Source of the DNA: an uncultured Ulvibacter sp. | GTDB taxonomy: Bacteria > Bacteroidota > Bacteroidia > Flavobacteriales > Flavobacteriaceae | Length of the DNA stretch: 64,000 nt | NCBI GenBank assembly: GCA_938083445.1 | Contig: CALKCP010000003.1 | Coordinates: 186,001 to 250,000, forward strand | Direction of reading: 5' to 3' | Shown: piece by piece, positions 59,826 through 64,000 of the stretch | How positions within the stretch are numbered: the first letter of the stretch is position 1 | How the letters are laid out: every line of letters begins with the position of its first letter | Notes under the pieces: model-generated | What the model was told of the DNA's origin: nothing | What the model saw: the letters and a program-made list of their open reading frames with translations, nothing else | Database searches by the model: none | Program-made: the position numbers and the translations under genes

Positions 59826-61358
59826 TTAATGCTTAAAGTGACGTGTACCGGTAAATACCATTGCCATTTTATTTGCATTGCAATATTCGATACTAAGTTT
59901 ATCTTTAATCGAGCCTCCAGGTTGTATCACGGCTGTAATTCCCGCGGTGTTAGCAATTTCAACACAGTCTGGAAAAGGAAAAAAAGCATCGCTCGCCATG
60001 ACAGCACCTTTTAGGTCAAAATGAAAAGACGTTGCCTTTTCTATAGCATGTCTCAAGGCATCTACCCGTGAAGTCTGACCCGTTCCGCTCGCAAAAAGCT
60101 GCATTCCTTTTGAAAGCACGATGGTATTAGACTTGGTGTGCTTGCAGATTTTAGAGGCAAACATTAGGTCTTTTAACTCGTTTGCGCTTGGTTTATTGTT
60201 TGTGGGATGTGTTAAATTAGCCGCTGAATCAGTTATAGCGTCCTTATCTTGAACCAAAGCACCATTTAAACAAGTTCGAACAGTTGTTTGTGGGAGTTCG
60301 GCATCCTTTAGTATGAGAATTCTCCGGTCTCTTTTCCCTTTTAATATTTCAAGGGCTTTTTCAGAATAAGAAGGAGCAATAATTACTTCACAAAAAAGCT
60401 TGTGAATCTCTTCCGAAGTCGCTGCGTCTATTTCTGTGTTTGCAATTAAAATACCTCCAAATGCTGAAACGGGATCTCCCGCCAAAGCATCAAGATACGC
60501 TTGTTTCACAGTTGGACGTTGTGCCAGACCACAGGCATTATTATGCTTCAAGATGGCAAAAGTTGGTGCCTCACCTTTAAATTCTGACATTAAATTAACG
60601 GCGGCATCAACATCAAGAAGGTTGTTGTAGCTTAACTCCTTTCCGTGTAAAGTGTCGAACATTGCATCGAAATTACCGAAGAAAAATCCTTTTTGATGCG
60701 GGTTCTCACCATATCGGAGTACTTTTCCATTCGTCTCGCTAATCTTAAGAGCTGGAATACTGTGATCACTGTTGAAATAATTGAAAATGGCAGTATCATA
60801 ATTTGAAGAAACGTTAAACGCTTTCGCTGCAAACTTTCTTCGACTTGCTAAAGAAATAGCTCCGTTCCCCTCGGATAGCAATTCTGAAAATTCATTATAA
60901 TCTTCCATGGAAGAAACACAGATAGTGTCTTTAAAATTCTTGGCAGCTGCCCGTATCAAGGAAATCCCTCCGATATCAATTTTTTCTATAATGTCCTGTT
61001 CTGATGCTCCAGATGCTACTGTTTTCTCGAAAGGATATAGGTCGACAATTACGATGTCTAATTGCGGAATGTCATATTCAGACATTTCTTGCACATCGCT
61101 CTGGTTGTCTTGTCTGTTCAATATGCCACCAAACACTTTTGGATGTAATGTTTTAACCCTGCCTCCTAGAATAGAAGGGTAATCTGTAACCTCTTCAACA
61201 GGGGTTACTTCTAGTCCGAGCGCTTTAATAAATTTTTCTGTTCCCCCAGTAGAGTACATTTTTACACCGAGTTGACTAAGTTTTTGAACGATGACCTCCA
61301 GGCCTTCTTTATGAAAAACGGAAATTAACGCCGAAGCTACTTTTTTTGTGTCATTCAT
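59826..61358 (-). CDS. purH: Bifunctional AICAR transformylase/IMP cyclohydrolase
   Basis: A 510-aa enzyme for the last two steps of IMP synthesis. The N-terminal MGS-like cyclohydrolase domain (KMYSTGGTEKFI, YPSILGGRVKTLHPKVFGG) ends near residue 200. The C-terminal transformylase domain has LRYGENPHQKG, KHNNACG (the His of the catalytic pair) and SDAFFPFPD. Complete and in frame. It precedes the mre genes on the same strand; mreB has its own -7 element. Confidence 0.97.
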   Translation of the reverse strand: MNDTKKVASALISVFHKEGLEVIVQKLSQLGVKMYSTGGTEKFIKALGLEVTPVEEVTDYPSILGGRVKTLHPKVFGGILNRQDNQSDVQEMSEYDIPQLDIVIVDLYPFEKTVASGASEQDIIEKIDIGGISLIRAAAKNFKDTICVSSMEDYNEFSELLSEGNGAISLASRRKFAAKAFNVSSNYDTAIFNYFNSDHSIPALKISETNGKVLRYGENPHQKGFFFGNFDAMFDTLHGKELSYNNLLDVDAAVNLMSEFKGEAPTFAILKHNNACGLAQRPTVKQAYLDALAGDPVSAFGGILIANTEIDAATSEEIHKLFCEVIIAPSYSEKALEILKGKRDRRILILKDAELPQTTVRTCLNGALVQDKDAITDSAANLTHPTNNKPSANELKDLMFASKICKHTKSNTIVLSKGMQLFASGTGQTSRVDALRHAIEKATSFHFDLKGAVMASDAFFPFPDCVEIANTAGITAVIQPGGSIKDKLSIEYCNANKMAMVFTGTRHFKH

Positions 61359-61375
61359 GGTCTAAAATTAAGGCA

Positions 61376-61383
61376 CAAAAGTA
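61376..61383 (-). promoter_or_regulatory. -7 element of purH
   Basis: Reads TACTTTTG on the minus strand, ending 17 bases before ATG 61358. No purine riboswitch or PurR-like box is recognised in the 109-base gap. Confidence 0.5.
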
Positions 61384-61467
61384 CATAAATACATGATAAA
61401 TTTGTAACATAAGTTAGCAGAAATCGACTTATCTTTATTCTGAAGTAATTTTCATAATTCAAGGACA

Positions 61468-62724
61468 ATGCTAATCTACCTTCGTGTATTAAAAGAAAGT
61501 TTTAATTTTGCAATTAATGCATTAGTAAACAATAAGTTACGCACATTTTTATCGCTACTTGGCGTTACTATTGGCATCTTTTCTATCATTGCAGTTTTGG
61601 CTGCTGTAGACTCCTTAAAACAAGAAATAGAGGGTAGTATTAGTTCATTGGACAATAGCACCATTTATTTAGGGCGAATGAAATTTGGACCGTCTGACGT
61701 TCCTCGATGGAAAAAGGAACAATTTCCGGATGTAACCTATGACGAATACCAACTTTTAAAAAGATTAGTTCCCGACATGTATGCGGCTTCATATACGTTA
61801 AATGTACCTCGGGCGATAATGAAATTTGAGGAGCGAACCGTAGGAAATGTAGAAATTGGTGCCATCACACATGAGTATTATGACATAGAGGCACTTCAAA
61901 TTGAATATGGGCGGTTTTTTAATGAAGCTGAAAATGCTAGTGGGGTAGAGGTCGCTATAATTGGAGCAGAAATTGCAAACATATTATTCGATTCTTCACA
62001 AGCAGCAATTGGTAAAAAAGCAAGAATTTATGGTAGAAATTTTATAATTATCGGTGTTCTTGAAAAAGAGGGGTCTGGTCTTTTTGGAAATTCAAGAGAT
62101 ACTGCTGCCTATATCCCTGTGAATGCTGTTCGAAAAATATTTGGAGCGAACAACAGAAGCTTGTTTCCAATGATCATAATAAAACCGGAGAAGGGCACAG
62201 ATCAGGCCGAATTTGTTGCAATTCTCAAGCAAAAGCTGAGAATGGCGAGGGGATTAAAACCTGATGAAATTGATGATTTCTTCGTAAATGAAATGCAAGG
62301 CTTTGCAGATCTCATTGATAATATTACAGGGAACCTAAATATTATGGGCTTGATTATAAGTGGTTTTTCACTTTTGGTTGGTGGTTTTGGAATTGCAAAT
62401 ATTATGTTTGTGAGTGTAAAAGAACGCACCAATCTAATTGGAATTCAAAAGTCATTGGGGGCTAAAAACAAATTTATTTTATTTCAGTTTTTATTTGAAG
62501 CAATGATCTTGTCTATAATTGGCGGATTAATTGGGTTGGTTTTAGTGTTTATTGTCTCAATTCTAGCATCGCAATTTACAGGGGATTTTGAATTTATACT
62601 CTCTGCGACGAATATGTTTATTGGTACCGCAGTTTCAGCAGTAATTGGTTTAATAGCAGGTATTCTTCCGGCTATTTCAGCATCAAAACTGGATCCTGTA
62701 GAGGCCATAAGAACTGGAATGTAA
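61468..62724 (+). CDS. MacB/FtsX-type ABC transporter permease
   Basis: A 418-aa permease: first helix near residues 26-46 (TFLSLLGVTIGIFSIIAVLAAV), a large periplasmic MacB_PCD domain (~50-290), and three C-terminal helices (MGLIISGFSLLVGGFGIANIMF onward) ending in KLDPVEAIRTG. Such proteins work with a LolD/MacB-like ATPase to move lipoproteins, peptides or drugs by mechanotransmission. No ATPase gene is adjacent. It is a single gene, convergent with the GAF-domain gene. Confidence 0.92.
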   Translation: MLIYLRVLKESFNFAINALVNNKLRTFLSLLGVTIGIFSIIAVLAAVDSLKQEIEGSISSLDNSTIYLGRMKFGPSDVPRWKKEQFPDVTYDEYQLLKRLVPDMYAASYTLNVPRAIMKFEERTVGNVEIGAITHEYYDIEALQIEYGRFFNEAENASGVEVAIIGAEIANILFDSSQAAIGKKARIYGRNFIIIGVLEKEGSGLFGNSRDTAAYIPVNAVRKIFGANNRSLFPMIIIKPEKGTDQAEFVAILKQKLRMARGLKPDEIDDFFVNEMQGFADLIDNITGNLNIMGLIISGFSLLVGGFGIANIMFVSVKERTNLIGIQKSLGAKNKFILFQFLFEAMILSIIGGLIGLVLVFIVSILASQFTGDFEFILSATNMFIGTAVSAVIGLIAGILPAISASKLDPVEAIRTGM

Positions 62725-62782
62725 AAACAGCTATACCTTCTAAATGACCCACAGATCAGGTAATTGGACGGCTTTAGTTTTC

Positions 62783-63238
62783 TTATAACATAGCCGAAAC
62801 CATTTTGTTTACCCATTCTAAGAAACGCTCATCTTCTTCTGAGAAGGAATCTTTGGTGTGAGAATCAACATCTATTTGTCCAATATTTTTGCCGTCTTTA
62901 AATAATGGAATCACAATTTCTGATTTCACATGGAGGCTACAAGCGATATAGTTGTTTTGTGCTTTTACGTCTTCAACAACAAAGTTTTCGTTTGAAACTG
63001 CTACCTGCCCGCAGATGCCTTTCCCAAAAGGAATTACTGTGTGGTCGGTCGGTTCTCCGGCAAACGCCTTTAAGTGAAGTGTTTTCTCAACATCATTTGC
63101 GAAATAGAACCCAACCCAGTCGTAATAGTGTATTGAAGTTTGAAGCAGTTCGCATACGTACATCATGCGCTGCTCTATACTGTCATTTTCGTTTGTGAGT
63201 GCGGTTCTTATTTTATGACGTAAAGTTTCAAAAGACAT
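62783..63238 (-). CDS. GAF-domain protein, free methionine-(R)-sulfoxide reductase-like
   Basis: A 151-aa single GAF domain. Family segments are YDWVGFYF, PFGKGICGQVA with Cys76, and NNYIACSLHVKSEIVIP with Cys100, matching two of the three cysteines of fRMsr. The first one, normally in a PAC motif about ten residues before GxGxCG, is absent: the segment reads GEPTDHTVIP. The catalytic Cys (Cys100 here) is present, so reduction of free Met-R-sulfoxide remains plausible, recycled through the Cys76 disulfide. Cytosolic and monocistronic. Confidence 0.85.
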   Translation of the reverse strand: MSFETLRHKIRTALTNENDSIEQRMMYVCELLQTSIHYYDWVGFYFANDVEKTLHLKAFAGEPTDHTVIPFGKGICGQVAVSNENFVVEDVKAQNNYIACSLHVKSEIVIPLFKDGKNIGQIDVDSHTKDSFSEEDERFLEWVNKMVSAML

Positions 63239-63298
63239 TGTGAATTGTTTTAAGTAAAAGTATTTTAAATCTGGAAGATAGACTAAAATGTAATCTCG

Positions 63299-63306
63299 TA
63301 TTTTTG
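63299..63306 (+). promoter_or_regulatory. -7 element of xrtF
   Basis: TATTTTTG (TAnnTTTG) ends 19 bases before the TTG start at 63326, supporting that start. Confidence 0.5.
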
Positions 63307-63325
63307 TTTAAAGTAAAAATTAAAT

Positions 63326-63880
63326 TTGAAGGAGCTAATTTTAAAATACAGGTCGGTAGTACAGTTCGTTTTTCTTTTTTTAGGAAGCTATGTCTTCTTA
63401 AGTTTCTGTTACGGCACGTATCTAGAACTATCATCTGGAGGAGCTTATCATCCAGATTTTGTAACCCACTGGGTGGCGAAACAGAGTTCTGGACTTATTT
63501 CTCAATTTGGTTACAAGACCGAAATTACTGCGGATACAACAAATGCTCAAATGGTTTTGAGTATAAACGCTGACTATAGGGTGGGTATCATTGAAGGGTG
63601 TAATTCAATAAGTATCATCATTCTGTTTATCGCGTTTATTCTTTCTTTTGCGCAACATTTTAAAAAGACGTTCTTATTTATTTTCGCAGGCTCCTTATTA
63701 ATTTATGTTGTAAACGTATTTCGAATCGCTATTCTAGTGATTGCGCTTTATCATTATCCCAGTCAAAGAGAAGTGCTTCATGGGGTTGTCTTTCCAGCGA
63801 TTATCTACGGAATGGTTTTCTTATTATGGATGCTTTGGATTAAGAAAATAATTCCAAAAAACAATACGAGAGATGAGTAG
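63326..63880 (+). CDS. xrtF: Exosortase family protein XrtF
   Basis: A 184-aa membrane transpeptidase of the exosortase/archaeosortase superfamily with about five helices. The catalytic triad is visible: Cys92 in IIEGCNSISI, Arg133 in VNVFRIAIL and His152 in VLHGVVFP. Exosortases recognise a C-terminal sorting signal on secreted proteins, cleave it and transfer the protein to an envelope acceptor; the F-type is typical of Flavobacteriia. The start is a TTG at 63326, as no ATG precedes the first helix. The next gene's ATG lies inside its last codons. Confidence 0.93.
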   Translation: MKELILKYRSVVQFVFLFLGSYVFLSFCYGTYLELSSGGAYHPDFVTHWVAKQSSGLISQFGYKTEITADTTNAQMVLSINADYRVGIIEGCNSISIIILFIAFILSFAQHFKKTFLFIFAGSLLIYVVNVFRIAILVIALYHYPSQREVLHGVVFPAIIYGMVFLLWMLWIKKIIPKNNTRDE

Positions 63881-64000
63881 CATCGCAAAAATCATAATGG
63901 CTCTATGTTTGGTTGGCATTTTAGTGCTTGTAAGAGCATTTGAAGAAGCGCTTTTTTACGATCCATTAACACTTTTTTTTAAATCTATACAAGGCCAATC
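63873..64000 (+). CDS. Exosortase F system-associated protein (partial)
   Basis: The N-terminal 42 residues of a small membrane protein are present before the window ends. A first helix (IIMALCLVGILVLVRAF) is followed by EEALFYDPLTLFF, the motif I associate with the XrtF partner protein. The ATG at 63873 overlaps xrtF by eight bases, so translation is coupled. The C-terminal part lies outside the window. Confidence 0.85.
   Translation, partial: MSSIAKIIMALCLVGILVLVRAFEEALFYDPLTLFFKSIQGQ

Overview
The window is a compact, AT-rich bacterial chromosome segment that looks like a member of the Flavobacteriaceae (Bacteroidota), probably marine. Three kinds of evidence support this. Recurrent -7 elements of the form TAnnTTTG lie just upstream of starts, with no Shine-Dalgarno sequences. 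Lineage-typical genes are present: a GYDIA-family GHMP kinase, exosortase XrtF with its partner, Bacteroidota-type LptC, and TIGR04282/TIGR04283 transferases. Many lipoprotein and signal-peptide genes are also present. I see no prophage, transposon, rRNA operon or CRISPR array. Two tRNA genes are present: Leu(UAG) at 1597 and Phe(GAA) at 29220.

Layout. 0-6.5 kb: an M20 dipeptidase, tRNA-Leu, a small unknown protein, a cysteine dioxygenase, a B12-binding radical SAM protein and a YhiN-type flavoprotein. 6.6-9.8 kb: isoprenoid genes (diphosphomevalonate decarboxylase, mevalonate-type GHMP kinase, UbiA prenyltransferase). These are complemented at 37.2-39.4 kb by HMG-CoA reductase and a GYDIA kinase, so most of the lower mevalonate pathway is in the window. 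9.9-16.5 kb: a pseudouridine synthase lacking its usual catalytic Asp, a membrane MutS-like ATPase, a GT-C glycosyltransferase, a beta-propeller lipoprotein and a PDZ-M28 peptidase. 16.5-21.7 kb: two GT2 enzymes downstream of a membrane ferredoxin-like protein and its FAD oxidoreductase partner.

22.9-28.9 kb holds the most distinctive locus. It is a tightly packed eight-gene minus-strand operon for arsenosugar biosynthesis. In transcription order it encodes an AhpD-like protein, ArsS radical SAM, a periplasmic rhodanese, TIGR04282 transferase, purine nucleoside phosphorylase, ArsM methyltransferase, a DUF547 protein and TIGR04283 glycosyltransferase. The gene order suggests a route from arsenite to dimethylarsenic, then deoxyadenosyl-arsenic, then arsenoribose phosphate, then a glycosylated product. 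The last steps are inference.

29.4-37.2 kb: an envelope-biogenesis run on the plus strand (coaX, outer-membrane protein, TPR protein, lptC, small membrane protein, CBS-domain transporter, ppiD). 39.6-45.7 kb: peptide use (DPP IV-like S9 peptidase, two POT transporters, a thioredoxin-like protein). 45.7-50.5 kb: comEC, an NlpC/P60 lipoprotein, lpxB, a small membrane protein and surE. 50.8-54.2 kb: tail-specific protease and an ABC permease. 54.3-61.4 kb: the cell-shape cluster purH-mreB-mreC-mreD-mrdA-rodA. 61.5-64.0 kb: a MacB-like permease, a GAF-domain protein, xrtF and the start of its partner, cut by the window edge.

The main non-coding observations are: two strong intrinsic-terminator-like stem-loops nested inside the first codons of lptC and of the ABC permease gene; GTTGT/ACAAC palindromes at the HMG-CoA reductase promoter; overlapping face-to-face promoters between the beta-propeller and M28 genes; and inverted repeats at the arsenosugar operon leader. 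All names come from reading the sequence; no database search was run.
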